This document shows, one piece after another, positions 36,527 through 45,127 of a DNA stretch of 63,193 nucleotides; the stretch's first letter is position 1, and each line of letters begins with the position of its first letter. Position numbers and translations under genes: made by a program. Origin of the DNA: Hyphomicrobium sp. (GTDB lineage Bacteria > Pseudomonadota > Alphaproteobacteria > Rhizobiales > Hyphomicrobiaceae); NCBI GenBank assembly GCA_022843145.1, contig JALHOF010000022.1, positions 1-63,193 on the forward strand, in the 5' to 3' direction. The notes under the pieces were generated by a model that saw nothing but the letters and a program-made list of their open reading frames with translations, was not told the DNA's origin and did no database searches.

Positions 36527-37498
36527 GGTCGTCGTCCTTTCTGTTGCACCTGCGGAGGTCCATCCCCCGCCGGTGTGCGCACGCGGCGGCGGGCGGCGAC
36601 TGAAGCACCGCACTGGGCGATGCTCGGCGTCCATGCGGAGCATGGCTCAGCCGTGACGCACATGCGGCCGCAACATCGTGGAGGACCCGGCGCCACTTCT
36701 GGCGCGCTTCTCGTCGGAAAACCGGATGCCGGTTTTCCGGAAGCGCGACAGGGCTGGGTTGCTTCGAAGGCGACGACTGCCGCAACGTCGCACATTGAAC
36801 GGCAGGGTGTGGCTGACGCAGCGACAGACGCAAGGGCGAGACATGCTGCTCGGGCTCGGTCAGCGCGAGGCCGCACGAGACGAGCACCAAACGATCGTCA
36901 GCGCCGCAGTCCTTGGCATGATGGTGGCGCCGGCACGTCCGCATGGTGATGCGTGTCGAGGTGGAATCGCGCGGGGTGTCAGCAGCGCCGGAAGTGCCGG
37001 AGAGGATGCTTGGCCGGTTGCGCCTCGGCGCGCGCCCGGACCGCACCATATCGAGTTCACGGGTGGCGACGTCGGTTCGATCCGCTGCGTCGGACCGCTT
37101 GGAAGTGATTGAACGACCCATCGCTGCGGCCGCCCCGCGCGGGTTCAACCCTATACGGCGTGTCGATGTCGCTGGTCTGCGGGAGGGATCGCTACCCGCA
37201 TGGGCCGAGACGCCGCTGTATCGCGGCGGCTTGGTGGCGCGGCAACAAGTCCATGCTCGCCATATTCCGCAGGGACGGCCGCGCCATAGAGCCCGATCCA
37301 CCCGAGGCTTCATCGCCGAGGGCGGACCCGCCGGCATCGCTGTTGTCGCGTTGCCCTCGCGATCATGACCGCAACGGATCGACGTCATGCATCACGTTGG
37401 ATCGTGTTGAAGTTTGACGCCACAACCGGCGAAACTTTATCTTGATCCGGATGATGGGCCGCGCCGCGACGCGCGGACGCGGACCGCGCTCGATGGCG
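36527..37498. other. Non-coding stretch between DUF736 and traF genes
   Basis: Long frames here are rich in Arg, Ala and Pro and look like high-GC shadows. Nothing resembles a known protein. The only clear structure is a hairpin at 36715-36739. In related ICEs this interval often has further short genes, so a deletion or decay is possible. Confidence 0.4.
36715..36739. repeat. Perfect hairpin, 11-bp arms, Rhizobiales-like palindromic repeat
   Basis: CGGAAAACCGG and CCGGTTTTCCG are separated by ATG. The wording GGAAAACCGG...CCGGTTTTCC is typical of dispersed intergenic palindromes in Hyphomicrobiales genomes. Confidence 0.5.
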
Positions 37499-37996
37499 TT
37501 AGCGTTTGTGGATGAGCGGAACGGCCCGGCCGCCGACATGCTGGGCAGAGATCGGGCCGAAGTAGCGGCTGTCGAAGCTCAGTGTGTCATCGGTCAGCAG
37601 AAACACGTCGCCGCCCGCCAGTTGGCGACACCCCTGCCAAGCTGGCATGATGCGACGCGCCATGTCTCGCCTGTGTGCGGTCGCGCGGTGGCGGCCCTCT
37701 ACGAAGATGCGACGGCCGATGCGGCACACGCGATCTCCTTCGACGGCTACGACTCGCTTCAGCACATACGCCGTGGCCGTCAGATACCGGCGCCGCCGGG
37801 CAAGTTCGGCCGTGCGCGGCGACAAGCGGACCAATGCGAGTTCACCACGACGCGGCGGCGTTAGCACAATGACGTAGAGGCCAATGGGGATGCTAGCTGA
37901 GGCATTCCAGACCAGCCACGGTGTGCGATGGTGGCTGGATGCGGCCAAGCCCACGAGCGCTGCAACCGTGGCGAACAATGGCACCCGGTTGATCAT
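37499..37996 (-). CDS. traF: TraF-like S26-family signal peptidase of conjugation
   Basis: ATG at 37996 (MINRVPLFATVAALVGLAA) gives 165 residues with a membrane anchor. The catalytic Ser is in WNASASIPIGLYVI and the Lys in TAYVLKRVVAVEGDRVC, the S26 serine-lysine dyad. Later blocks MPAWQGCRQLAGGDVFLLTD and SFDSRYFGPISAQ are typical of TraF proteases that mature and cyclise pilin in P-type mating systems. The start overlaps the stop of the AlpA-like gene by 4 bp (ATGA). The frame upstream to 38293 is not coding for this protein. Confidence 0.9.
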   Translation of the reverse strand: MINRVPLFATVAALVGLAASSHHRTPWLVWNASASIPIGLYVIVLTPPRRGELALVRLSPRTAELARRRRYLTATAYVLKRVVAVEGDRVCRIGRRIFVEGRHRATAHRRDMARRIMPAWQGCRQLAGGDVFLLTDDTLSFDSRYFGPISAQHVGGRAVPLIHKR

Positions 37997-38202
37997 GCCC
38001 TCGGTCCGGACGAAGATTGCCGGCGGTTCTGCTCGGACCACTGTTCGAGCTCGGCACGGTGATAAAAAATGCGGCCGCCGTGCTTGCGGAACTTCGGGCC
38101 CGTTCCCTGCCAGCGCATGTTCTCGAGCGTGTGCTTTTTGAGGCGCAGCAGCTCCGCTGCTTCGGCGGTGGTGAGAAATCGTACCGGCCGCTGTTTGGGC
38201 AT
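37993..38202 (-). CDS. AlpA/HTH_17-type DNA-binding protein
   Basis: ATG at 38202 starts MPKQRPVRFLTTAEAAELLR, a MerR/excisionase-like winged helix (LKKHTLENMRWQGTGPKF, GGRIFYHRAELEQW). The 69-residue size and the GPxFxKxGGR pattern are usual for small regulators upstream of traF or near ICE control genes. It probably regulates transfer genes or assists excision. It is translationally coupled to traF. Confidence 0.85.
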   Translation of the reverse strand: MPKQRPVRFLTTAEAAELLRLKKHTLENMRWQGTGPKFRKHGGRIFYHRAELEQWSEQNRRQSSSGPRA

Positions 38203-38296
38203 GGCGCACGCTCCTTGGGCTTGGCACTGCGAAGAGCTTGCGGGACGCTGGCGCGCTTGGGGAGTGTCGAACTGGTCGGGCAAGGAACGACACACG

Positions 38297-39110
38297 CTAC
38301 GAAATCAACCTTCGATAGCCGCCGTCGCGGAACCTCTGACCCGCGCTCAGTGCGCGCCTTATGCGCTCCTTGAGTGCGCGGCTAGGGCTGTCCCAAGCGG
38401 CCTTCGCCTCCGTCCTGCCGACGATGGCGACGGCTATCTCTCGATAACTGGCGCCGATCGCGTGGCCGTCGAGAGCGATCAGCGCGTCGCGCATCAGGAA
38501 CTGCCGGCGTGTTCGCTTCGGCCAGCGCAGCTCGAGGTTGGCGAGGCCGGCAAGGCTCGTCAGAACAGAAGCGGCGGTACGGGCCTCGGAGAGGCCTGCG
38601 ACGAGTAGCGTCAGACCGACCGGACCACGCGCCGCTCGCCGCCCGCGGAGCCGCAGCGTCACGAACCGATCGGTCGTGCGCACCTGGACGAATTCGACGC
38701 CGTCGCCACGCAAGAGGATGTGCCGGATGCACAGCATCTCTCCAAGCACGAGATCCGCCGTCTTGCCGATGGCCGGCCTATGCGAGAGCGCGTCGATCCC
38801 CGCTGCTCCGGTTTCGGGCAGCCAGCAAATGGGCGCGTCAAGTGCCGGCAGCGCCGCGTCGACGAAAGGGCGCGAGCCCAAAGCGTCGGGCATCGTCGTC
38901 CTGATCGGCGAGCCGCCAAAGGAGCGCGCCGGAGGGGAGGCGGCGCGGTCGGGCGGAAGCGGTACGGCTCGACCGGCAGGCGCGCCGGTAATCGGCATTG
39001 CGGCGCACGAACTCCCAGGCAAGCTCCGGGTCACTCAACGTCAGAATGTACGCGTAGTCGCTGACGGGCCGCGGCCAGCGATCATCCGTTCTGTGTCGAG
39101 CGTCGGCCAT
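38297..39110 (-). pseudogene. DUF6499/DUF2285 ICE regulator, frameshifted
   Basis: ATG at 39110 begins a protein whose N-terminus (SDYAYILTLSDPELAWEFVR, RNADYRRA) is the transcriptional-regulator domain found before DUF2285. The frame is lost near 38864-38870, where one extra base in the CCCTTT/AAAGGG tract moves FGLAPF out of register. The other frame continues RPFVDAALPALDAPICWLPE and carries the DUF2285 domain (LLVAGLSEARTAASVLTSL, GHAIGASYREIAVAIVG, LKERIRRALSAGQRFRDGG) to 38297. DUF2285 proteins regulate alphaproteobacterial ICEs. Sequencing error cannot be excluded. Confidence 0.78.
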
Positions 39111-39227
39111 ACGAACCCATCACTGCTCGGTCGCATCACACGATGGCGCAATTCCCTCTTTCAGCACGTCGCGTCGGAAGCACGCTTTCAGCGCGACGAA
39201 CGGAGGCCCGGCCTAATGCCGTTATTC

Positions 39228-39256
39228 GGTGGGCGCGCCAGGGATCGAACCTTCTG
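39228..39256 (-). other. tRNA 3'-end-like sequence, candidate att remnant
   Basis: On the plus strand the DNA reads GGTGGGCGCGCCAGGGATCG followed by AACC, the complement of a tRNA acceptor end and T-loop (GGTTCGATCCCTGG then GCGCGCCCACC). Further left in tRNA terms the T-stem fails to pair and no anticodon arm is found. Such a 3'-end scrap is what tRNA-targeting integration leaves at one junction. No integrase gene is visible, so this is tentative. Confidence 0.4.
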
Positions 39257-39398
39257 CAAGCATGAAAAAAGCACAATGGAGCGCACACGAAATATCGCCA
39301 GTCGGATCATGTTGTGCGTTGGCTCTGTGGCGGCGAAGTGAAATCAGTGTTGGGAAATAATGAATGTTGGAAACATGGTTACTGTGGTCAGGCACCCA

Positions 39399-39406
39399 TT
39401 TTAATA
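39399..39406. repeat. IS1595 target duplication, left copy
   Basis: TTTTAATA, repeated at 40439-40446. Confidence 0.88.
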
Positions 39407-40438
39407 GGCTCTGTTTGGTCTTGATGTTGAGGTCTCCTGTTGGCGGTGAGTCGCGGACAGGAGGCGGCAATGAAAGATGCGGAGTTCCAGGGGCTTGTGG
39501 CGCAGCTGGGCGGGCTGTCTGAGGTTCAGCGCGGAGCGCTGCTGGAGGCGTTGAAGTCGAAGCGTCCGGCCGCCGAGGCCTTGAAGCTCATCGAGGCCCG
39601 GTTCGGCGCGGCTCCCTGCTGCGGCCATTGCGGATCGCACGCGCAACAGCCCTGGGGCCACGCGAGCGACCTCAAGCGCTATCGCTGCAAGGACTGCCGC
39701 CGCACGTTCAACGCGCTCACCGGCACGCCGCTGGCTGCGGCGCAACTTCACCGCCGTGACGTCTGGCTCGCGTATGGTCAGGCGCTCGCCGACGGCGTCA
39801 GCCTGAGGAAGGCGGCCAAGCGTTGCCGCATCGATCTGACGACCTCGTTCCGCTGGCGCCACCGCTTCCTCGCGACCGCGCAGGACAAGAAGGCCAGGAG
39901 CCTCGCAGGGGTGGTCGAGGCCGACGAGACGTTCTTCCTGAAATCCCATAAGGGCTCGCGCAAGATCGCCGGCCGGGCGCCTCGCAAACGCGGCCTTTCC
40001 GAAGAGCAGGTTCCGGTGCTCATCGCGCGCGACCGCAGCACAGCGACGACCGATCAGATTCTCCCCGATCTCAAGGCCGAGACCATCGCCAGGGCGCTCG
40101 ACGCAATCGTGGCGCGTGACGCTCTTCTCGTCAGCGACGGTGCCGCGTGCAGCTCCTACCGATCGTTCGCGAACGGGGCGGGCATCCTGCACGTCGGCCT
40201 CAACACGAGCGCCGGGGAGCGCAGGTGGGGCGTCTACCACATCCAAAACGTCAACGCCTACGAGAGCCGCCTCAAGCAATGGTTGCGCCGGTTCCGTGGC
40301 GTCGCCACCAGGTATCTGCCGAGCTACCTCGGTTGGCGGCGCATGATCGACCGCGAGGGCGACCGGCTGACGGCCTGCTTCTGCATCGCCACCGCAGCAG
40401 AGGCCCGCCCGACGTCAACATGAAGCGCTAACAGAGCC
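39407..40438 (+). mobile_element. IS1595-family insertion sequence, complete
   Basis: The ends are inverted GGCTCTGTT repeats (left GGCTCTGTTTGG, right AACAGAGCC). A perfect 8-bp AT-rich target duplication, TTTTAATA, flanks the element, as usual for this family. It carries one intact transposase gene. A second copy in the same orientation starts at 63037. Confidence 0.93.
39470..40423 (+). CDS. IS1595-family transposase
   Basis: ATG at 39470 follows GGAGGCGGCA; the longer frame from 39440 lies in the terminal region. The 317-residue protein has an N-terminal zinc ribbon (CGHCGSHAQQ, then YRCKDCRRTFNALTGTPLA), a helix-turn-helix (GVSLRKAAKRCRIDLTTSFR) and the catalytic domain with Asp in VVEADETFF, Asp in LLVSDGAACS and Glu in NVNAYESRLKQWLRRFRGVA. 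The tail YLPSYLGWRRM is typical. The gene is intact. Confidence 0.92.
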   Translation: MKDAEFQGLVAQLGGLSEVQRGALLEALKSKRPAAEALKLIEARFGAAPCCGHCGSHAQQPWGHASDLKRYRCKDCRRTFNALTGTPLAAAQLHRRDVWLAYGQALADGVSLRKAAKRCRIDLTTSFRWRHRFLATAQDKKARSLAGVVEADETFFLKSHKGSRKIAGRAPRKRGLSEEQVPVLIARDRSTATTDQILPDLKAETIARALDAIVARDALLVSDGAACSSYRSFANGAGILHVGLNTSAGERRWGVYHIQNVNAYESRLKQWLRRFRGVATRYLPSYLGWRRMIDREGDRLTACFCIATAAEARPTST

Positions 40439-40446
40439 TTTTAATA
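40439..40446. repeat. IS1595 target duplication, right copy
   Basis: TTTTAATA, identical to 39399-39406. Confidence 0.88.
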
Positions 40447-40525
40447 TGGTCTATGCGAGTAATTCTCTTCTCGTCGATTATCTCGAATTCGATAATAAGG
40501 TAATTACTCACCCCTCTGCGGCGGT

Positions 40526-40870
40526 TTGACTCGGGCCGCTGGTATTGCGCGCGGGCGGCTCGGCGGATTCAAGCTCGGGATGCCGCCCGAGACAATCGAT
40601 TCTCTCGACGACGATCTGAAGCCGATGGTTCTGCGCATCGTGACGCAGAACGCATCGCTGCTCGCTCGGATCGTGGCGAAGCCGCCGGCCGACATGCCGA
40701 CGGGCTCGCCGTTCGGCCCCAGCATTGTCGCGCTGGTCACCTATTTTCACACCAGCCACATGATCGACTTCGCACGCCTGACCGAGATGCTCGGCGGCGT
40801 GTGGCTTGAAGCTGTCGGAAGGCGCGACCACGAACATGATCGCGCGCGCGGCGAAACCGTTCGCCGCTAG
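40526..40870 (+). pseudogene. IS66-type transposase N-terminal remnant
   Basis: The frame includes DLKPMVLRIVTQNASLLARI and then a segment FGPSIVALVTYFHTSHMIDF followed by ARLTEMLGGVW, which resembles the region before the catalytic core of IS66 transposases (YGP-ALV-YLH pattern). The catalytic part is missing and unrelated sequence follows, so this is a scrap. The stretch from 40871 to the phnP stop at 41065 shows nothing else recognisable. Confidence 0.5.
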
Positions 40871-41064
40871 CAGCGCGGCAATCGCTGCGATCGTGCGCAA
40901 CAGCCCGGTCATCGCACCGGGTCAGCTTTCGGCGCCTTCTCGCTGCGTCCAACCCGCCGGTTCCCCAGAATCGGTGGCAGCCGACCGAATCATCGACCTG
41001 CACACGCTCCTCACCCGCCTCGGGCGGTCCCAATCCTAAAGCCCTGGCTTTGCCGGGGCGCGCT

Positions 41065-41814
41065 TTAGACGGAGACCACCATGCCGTCGGTCGCTCGTTC
41101 GATACGAGGTTCCGGAACGGGGTTGCGAGCGAGCCATTCGTCGAGATCGTGGTTGATGTGCGTCAGCAGACATCGGTGGGGTCCAAGCGCTTTGACGATG
41201 GCGATGGCTTCGTCGATGTCGTTGTGGTTGCGACCGGGGCCTCCATTGGGCGGATAGGCGCAATCGAGAACGAGGGTGTCGACCGCGAGCGGCGCAAGAA
41301 ATGAGACCGTCGCCTCGGGCAGGCCGATCGTATCGGAGAGATAGGCGAGGCGCTTGCCGCGATACGCGACGAGCCATCCGAAGGTAAGCCGCGAGTGGAT
41401 AAGCGGCACGGCGGTCACGGTGACCGGCCCCAGGTCGAAAGCGACGAACGGCTCGACCTCACGGAATTCGAGCCGGCCGCAATGACGCCTCAAGTCGTCG
41501 CATCCAACGGCATCCGGCGGGCAGAAGACCGTGAGCCGTTCGGCCTTGCTCCAGCGCAGTCGGAACAGCCCGAGCACATGGTCGGGATGGAAGTGGGTCA
41601 GAAGCATGGCATCGAGCGTGCCGGGCGGGAACAGCTCGGGGAGATCCTCGCGCCCGCCATCAATGAGCAGCCTGAAGCCGTCGCACTCGACCAGCGCCGA
41701 TGCCGGGCGGCGGCGAAGTGTATCATCGGCGCGGGCACGCGAGCAGGCCACGCACGCACAGCCATGAACCGGCGCGGCCCATACACCGCCCGTTCCAAGG
41801 AAGGTCAGGCGCAT
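41065..41814 (-). CDS. phnP: PhnP, phosphoribosyl cyclic phosphate phosphodiesterase
   Basis: The 249-residue metallo-beta-lactamase-fold enzyme begins MRLTFLGTGGVWAAPVHGC and has the metal motif THFHPDHVLGLF, a second His in VPLIHSRLTFGW, Asp in LAYLSDTIGLP and His in LLTHINHDLDEW. The N-terminal GCACVACSRAR holds the structural zinc cysteines of PhnP. It hydrolyses 5-phosphoribosyl-1,2-cyclic phosphate from the C-P lyase reaction. It is the last gene of the operon and its start overlaps the phnN end by 10 bp. Confidence 0.92.
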   Translation of the reverse strand: MRLTFLGTGGVWAAPVHGCACVACSRARADDTLRRRPASALVECDGFRLLIDGGREDLPELFPPGTLDAMLLTHFHPDHVLGLFRLRWSKAERLTVFCPPDAVGCDDLRRHCGRLEFREVEPFVAFDLGPVTVTAVPLIHSRLTFGWLVAYRGKRLAYLSDTIGLPEATVSFLAPLAVDTLVLDCAYPPNGGPGRNHNDIDEAIAIVKALGPHRCLLTHINHDLDEWLARNPVPEPRIERATDGMVVSV

Positions 41815-42413
41815 GGCTGCACTTTCTCAGCCAACATATGCATGAACTCCTCGACGGCGGTCGAGAGATCGCCGTCATTGTGAATGACCACGTCGGTGAC
41901 GAGGTCACGCTGGAGGAGTTCGGCGCGTTCGAGCCGGGCGGCGATCTCGCGCTCCGTCTCACGGTTGCGCCGACTGAGGCGTGCCGCAAGTGTCTCGCGG
42001 GACGCGGTCACGAGCACGGTCAGCAGCCGCTCGCCAAAGTCTCGCTGCACGACAGGCAGGTGCTCGCGCGAGCCGTTGACCACAACCGTCAATCCGGAGG
42101 CGAGGCAGCCGAGGACGTCGCGACCGATGCCGTAACCGAGACCATGGCTCTCCCAGCTCATAGCGAACCCACTCGAACGACGGAGGTCGTCGAAGGCGGC
42201 ACGTGAGATGGGGATGTGATGCTCGCCGTCGCGATCAGGCGGACGTGTGATGTAGCGCCGCGCGATGACGATGCCGGCATCGAGCGGCAACTGCGTCTCG
42301 ACGTGCCGCAGAATGGTATCCTTGCCGGCCCCCGACGGCCCGATCACGTAGACGAGACGGCCGGGACAGGGCCGATCCGTGCCGTGGCCTCGTCTCACGG
42401 CGCGGCCGGTCAT
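41805..42413 (-). CDS. phnN: PhnN, ribose 1,5-bisphosphokinase
   Basis: The 202-residue protein has a P-loop (YVIGPSGAGKDTIL) and the guanylate-kinase-like blocks RRYITRPPDRDGEHHIPIS and LTVVVNGSREHLPVVQR. It phosphorylates ribose 1,5-bisphosphate to PRPP, closing the C-P lyase pathway. It overlaps phnM by 4 bp at its start and phnP by 10 bp at its end, as expected for a coupled operon. Confidence 0.92.
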   Translation of the reverse strand: MTGRAVRRGHGTDRPCPGRLVYVIGPSGAGKDTILRHVETQLPLDAGIVIARRYITRPPDRDGEHHIPISRAAFDDLRRSSGFAMSWESHGLGYGIGRDVLGCLASGLTVVVNGSREHLPVVQRDFGERLLTVLVTASRETLAARLSRRNRETEREIAARLERAELLQRDLVTDVVIHNDGDLSTAVEEFMHMLAEKVQPCA

Positions 42414-43573
42414 TCGGCACCTCGGTGCGATCGAGGCCGTGCGGCAAGGATTTCGCGCCCCTGCCGCCAGACGGACTCCGCAGCCAGCACCCCCTGCGCC
42501 TTGGACACCACGAGCAGATCCGCCGATTTTCCGATCGCGATCTCGCCCCGGTCATCGAGCCCGGCCGCCTTGCAGGGGTTCGACGCGACGAGACCTATGG
42601 CCGCGGGCCACGATATCCCCAGTTCGCCGACGAGCGTGCCGATGGCCGGCAGCATGGCTTGCGGCGCGTAGTCCGAGCAGAGGCAGGACGCAACACCGGC
42701 GGCGATGGCGTCACGGGCGCTCAATGCGCCGCTCAGACTCTGGCCCCGCACGACATTCGGCGCGCCGAACAGGGTGGCGAGGCCGGCTTCGTGCGCGGCG
42801 CGGGCCGTCGCCAAATCACAGGGGAACTCGCTGACGGCGGCACCGAGGGAACGCATCAGCTTGACCCGGTCGCGGCCCTCGTCGTCGTGCCCGGCCACGG
42901 CGACGCCATGCCGAAGCGCGAGCTTGGCGAGCCGCTGCATGCGATCAAGCGAGTTGCCCGCCTCGCCCTGCTTGCGGTCGATCAGGGTCTCGAGGTCGCC
43001 GTCGCTGGTGCGATAGACCTTGCCGAAATAGGCCTTATAGGCCGCCACATCCTTGAACTGGCCCTGCCCCGGTGTGTGATCCATGAAGCTCAGCAGGGAG
43101 GCGATGCCGTCACCGATCAGCCGCGTGACGAGACCTTCACTTTTCGGGTCGGTGATCTCGTAGCGGACATGCACGCGGTGGTCGACCAGCGCGCGCGGAG
43201 CGAACGCGTGCAGTTCGCGGGCCATGCGCTCGGCGACACGGGTATCCCTGACGCCAAGCTCGCCTTCAGCGAACGAGATGCCGTGGAACACCGTGGTGAT
43301 GCCGGCCGCCGCGCAGCGCCGGTCGATGGAGCTGAACGCGACAGGCAGCGGAAAGAACGCGTTGGGTCGCGGCTCGACCTCCTTCTCGATCGCATCGCCA
43401 TGCAGGTCGACGAGACCGGGGATCAAAGTGCGGCCGTCGAGATCGACCTCGATGTCGCCCGCCCGGGCTTCAGCGCCGATTGCGGTGATCCGGCCGTCCT
43501 CGACCGAGACCGCGCCGTCCTCGAAAACGGAATCGGGTAGGACGACGGAGCCGCCGGTGAACCGGATGCGCAT
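42410..43573 (-). CDS. phnM: PhnM, alpha-D-ribose 1-methylphosphonate 5-triphosphate diphosphatase
   Basis: The 387-residue amidohydrolase-superfamily enzyme shows LIPGLVDLHGDAIEKEVEPR (metal-binding D-H-G-D), DHTPGQGQF, VAGHDDEGRDRV and the late LCSDYAPQAML. It removes pyrophosphate from the triphosphate intermediate in phosphonate breakdown. Its ATG shares one base with the phnL stop (TGATG), so translation is coupled. Length is normal for the family. Confidence 0.94.
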   Translation of the reverse strand: MRIRFTGGSVVLPDSVFEDGAVSVEDGRITAIGAEARAGDIEVDLDGRTLIPGLVDLHGDAIEKEVEPRPNAFFPLPVAFSSIDRRCAAAGITTVFHGISFAEGELGVRDTRVAERMARELHAFAPRALVDHRVHVRYEITDPKSEGLVTRLIGDGIASLLSFMDHTPGQGQFKDVAAYKAYFGKVYRTSDGDLETLIDRKQGEAGNSLDRMQRLAKLALRHGVAVAGHDDEGRDRVKLMRSLGAAVSEFPCDLATARAAHEAGLATLFGAPNVVRGQSLSGALSARDAIAAGVASCLCSDYAPQAMLPAIGTLVGELGISWPAAIGLVASNPCKAAGLDDRGEIAIGKSADLLVVSKAQGVLAAESVWRQGREILAARPRSHRGAE

Positions 43574-44334
43574 CAGGCGACCTCCCGCTCGAGGACAACG
43601 GCTGCCGGCGGGGAGATCTCGCAGGTCCGGTCGGCAAGGGCCGCGACCAGTGCCGCGTCATGGAAGATGGCGAGGATCGCGACACCGGCCGCCTTCTCCT
43701 CGGCGACAAGCGCGATGACCTTGTCGCGGGTTGCGGCATCGAGGCTCGCCGTCGGCTCGTCGAGCAGCAGCAGCCGGCGGCGCACGATGAGCCCGCGCGC
43801 GATGTTGACCCGCTGACGTTCGCCGCCCGAAAAGGTAGCGGGGCCGATGTCGTAGAGGCGCTCGGGAACACCGAGGCGGCAGAGCAACCCGCGCGCCTTG
43901 TCCCGCGCCTCCGCCAATGGCACGCCCAGCCGGACCAGCGGACGGGCCACGACATCGAGCGTCGACTGGCGGGGAAGACAGTGCAGGAATTGGGTGACGA
44001 AGCCGATCTCGCGCTCGCGCAGCGCGATGATCTCGCTCTCGGGCGCGGTGGCGAGATCGACGACGCGACCGTCGGCGCGCACAAATTCAATGCGCCCGCA
44101 CGTCGGCAGATAGGTCCGATAGACACTCTTCAGGATGCTCGATTTTCCAGCACCACTCGACCCGACGAGCGCAACCAGCGCGCCGGCCTCGACGTCGAGT
44201 GAGATGCCGCTGGCGGAAGGCACCGTCTTGCGCTGCTCGTGGAGAACGAAGGTCTTGCCGAGGTCTTTAAGCCTCAGCACGACATCGCTTCCCGGCTCAG
44301 AGTGCGGCGGCAACGAGTTCCTGGGTATAGGCAT
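43573..44334 (-). CDS. phnL: PhnL, ABC-type ATPase of the C-P lyase complex
   Basis: The protein has Walker A GSSGAGKSSILKSVYR, signature FSGGERQRVNIARG and Walker B LLLLDEPTASLD. Blocks VSQF-like IGFVTQFLHCLPRQSTLDVV and VPERLYDI match PhnL. The start at 44334 overlaps the phnK end by 38 bp; a GTG at about 44283 (VLRLKDLGKTF) is an alternative that removes most of the overlap. PhnL associates with the PhnGHIJK core rather than with a membrane transporter. Confidence 0.92.
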   Translation of the reverse strand: MPIPRNSLPPHSEPGSDVVLRLKDLGKTFVLHEQRKTVPSASGISLDVEAGALVALVGSSGAGKSSILKSVYRTYLPTCGRIEFVRADGRVVDLATAPESEIIALREREIGFVTQFLHCLPRQSTLDVVARPLVRLGVPLAEARDKARGLLCRLGVPERLYDIGPATFSGGERQRVNIARGLIVRRRLLLLDEPTASLDAATRDKVIALVAEEKAAGVAILAIFHDAALVAALADRTCEISPPAAVVLEREVA

Positions 44335-45127
44335 TCTGCGGATCCTCGAGAATTTGGTCGGTCAGTCCGGCCTCGACGATACGGCCGTGGCGCATGACGA
44401 TGGTGCGGGTTGCGAGCAGGCGGATCACGCCGAGGTCGTGGGTGACGGCGATCATGGCGATGGCGAGCCGCTCCTGCAGCTCCAGGATCAGGTCGAGGAT
44501 GCGGGCCTGCACCGAGAGATCGAGCCCGGTGGTGACCTCGTCGAGAAAGAGCAGCGGCGGATTAGTCACGAGCGCCCGCGCGATCTGCACGCGTTGCTGC
44601 ATACCACCCGAGAACCGTCGCGGGCGTTCGTCCATACGCATCGCCGGAACCTGAGTCCGCGCCAGCAGATCACGCGCCCGCTCTCGGATCTCCGCGTAGC
44701 TTAAGACCTCACTCATCAACAGCCGCTCGGCGATGTTGCCGCCCGCCGAGATGTCGAGGTTGAGGCCGAGGTGAGGGTTCTGGTAGACGGTGCCCATGCG
44801 GTTGTCGCGCAGCCAGCGTTTTTCCGCGGCGTTGAGCGCGAACAGGTCCCATGCCCGCTCGCCATCGAAGACCTGGGCGTGTCCCGAGGTCGGTGCCTCG
44901 TCGAAATTGAGGAGCTTCACGACTGTCGATTTGCCCGACCCGCTCTCGCCCATGATGCCGAGAATCTCGCCCGGCATGAGCTTGAGATCGACGCCATGCA
45001 CCGCGACCACGCTGCCGCAATGCGGACAGACGTTGCGGCCGGCCTCGGGGCCGGTGTCGTCGATGCAGCGCGGGCAGCCCGGGCCGTAGATGCGGCTCAG
45101 GCCGCTGACTTCGAGGATCGCTCGCAT
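44297..45127 (-). CDS. phnK: PhnK, ABC-type ATPase of the C-P lyase complex, with Cys-rich insert
   Basis: ATG at 45127 (MRAILEVSGLSRIYGPGCP) gives 276 residues. Walker A is GESGSGKSTVVKLLNF, the signature FSGGMQQRVQIARALV and Walker B LLFLDEVTTGLD. Between the first strand and Walker A lies a zinc-ribbon-like insert with CPRC and CPHC pairs (about residues 18-37), absent from E. coli PhnK but seen in other proteobacteria. PhnK docks on PhnJ of the core complex. It overlaps phnJ by 31 bp. Confidence 0.93.
   Translation of the reverse strand: MRAILEVSGLSRIYGPGCPRCIDDTGPEAGRNVCPHCGSVVAVHGVDLKLMPGEILGIMGESGSGKSTVVKLLNFDEAPTSGHAQVFDGERAWDLFALNAAEKRWLRDNRMGTVYQNPHLGLNLDISAGGNIAERLLMSEVLSYAEIRERARDLLARTQVPAMRMDERPRRFSGGMQQRVQIARALVTNPPLLFLDEVTTGLDLSVQARILDLILELQERLAIAMIAVTHDLGVIRLLATRTIVMRHGRIVEAGLTDQILEDPQNAYTQELVAAAL

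Larger units (their letters stand above)
39111..39406. other. Stretch between ICE regulator and IS1595
   Basis: No gene is recognised. It holds the tRNA-like scrap at 39228-39256 and an AT-rich segment that served as the IS1595 target. Confidence 0.5.

Noticed and set aside
35985-37388. Minus-strand 467-codon frame covering the DUF736 gene
   Set aside because: The DUF736 protein is encoded in a different frame with a good ribosome site; the long frame is a high-GC artefact.
39228-39256. Complete tRNA gene
   Set aside because: Only the acceptor/T-loop end is present; no paired T-stem, anticodon arm or D-arm follows.
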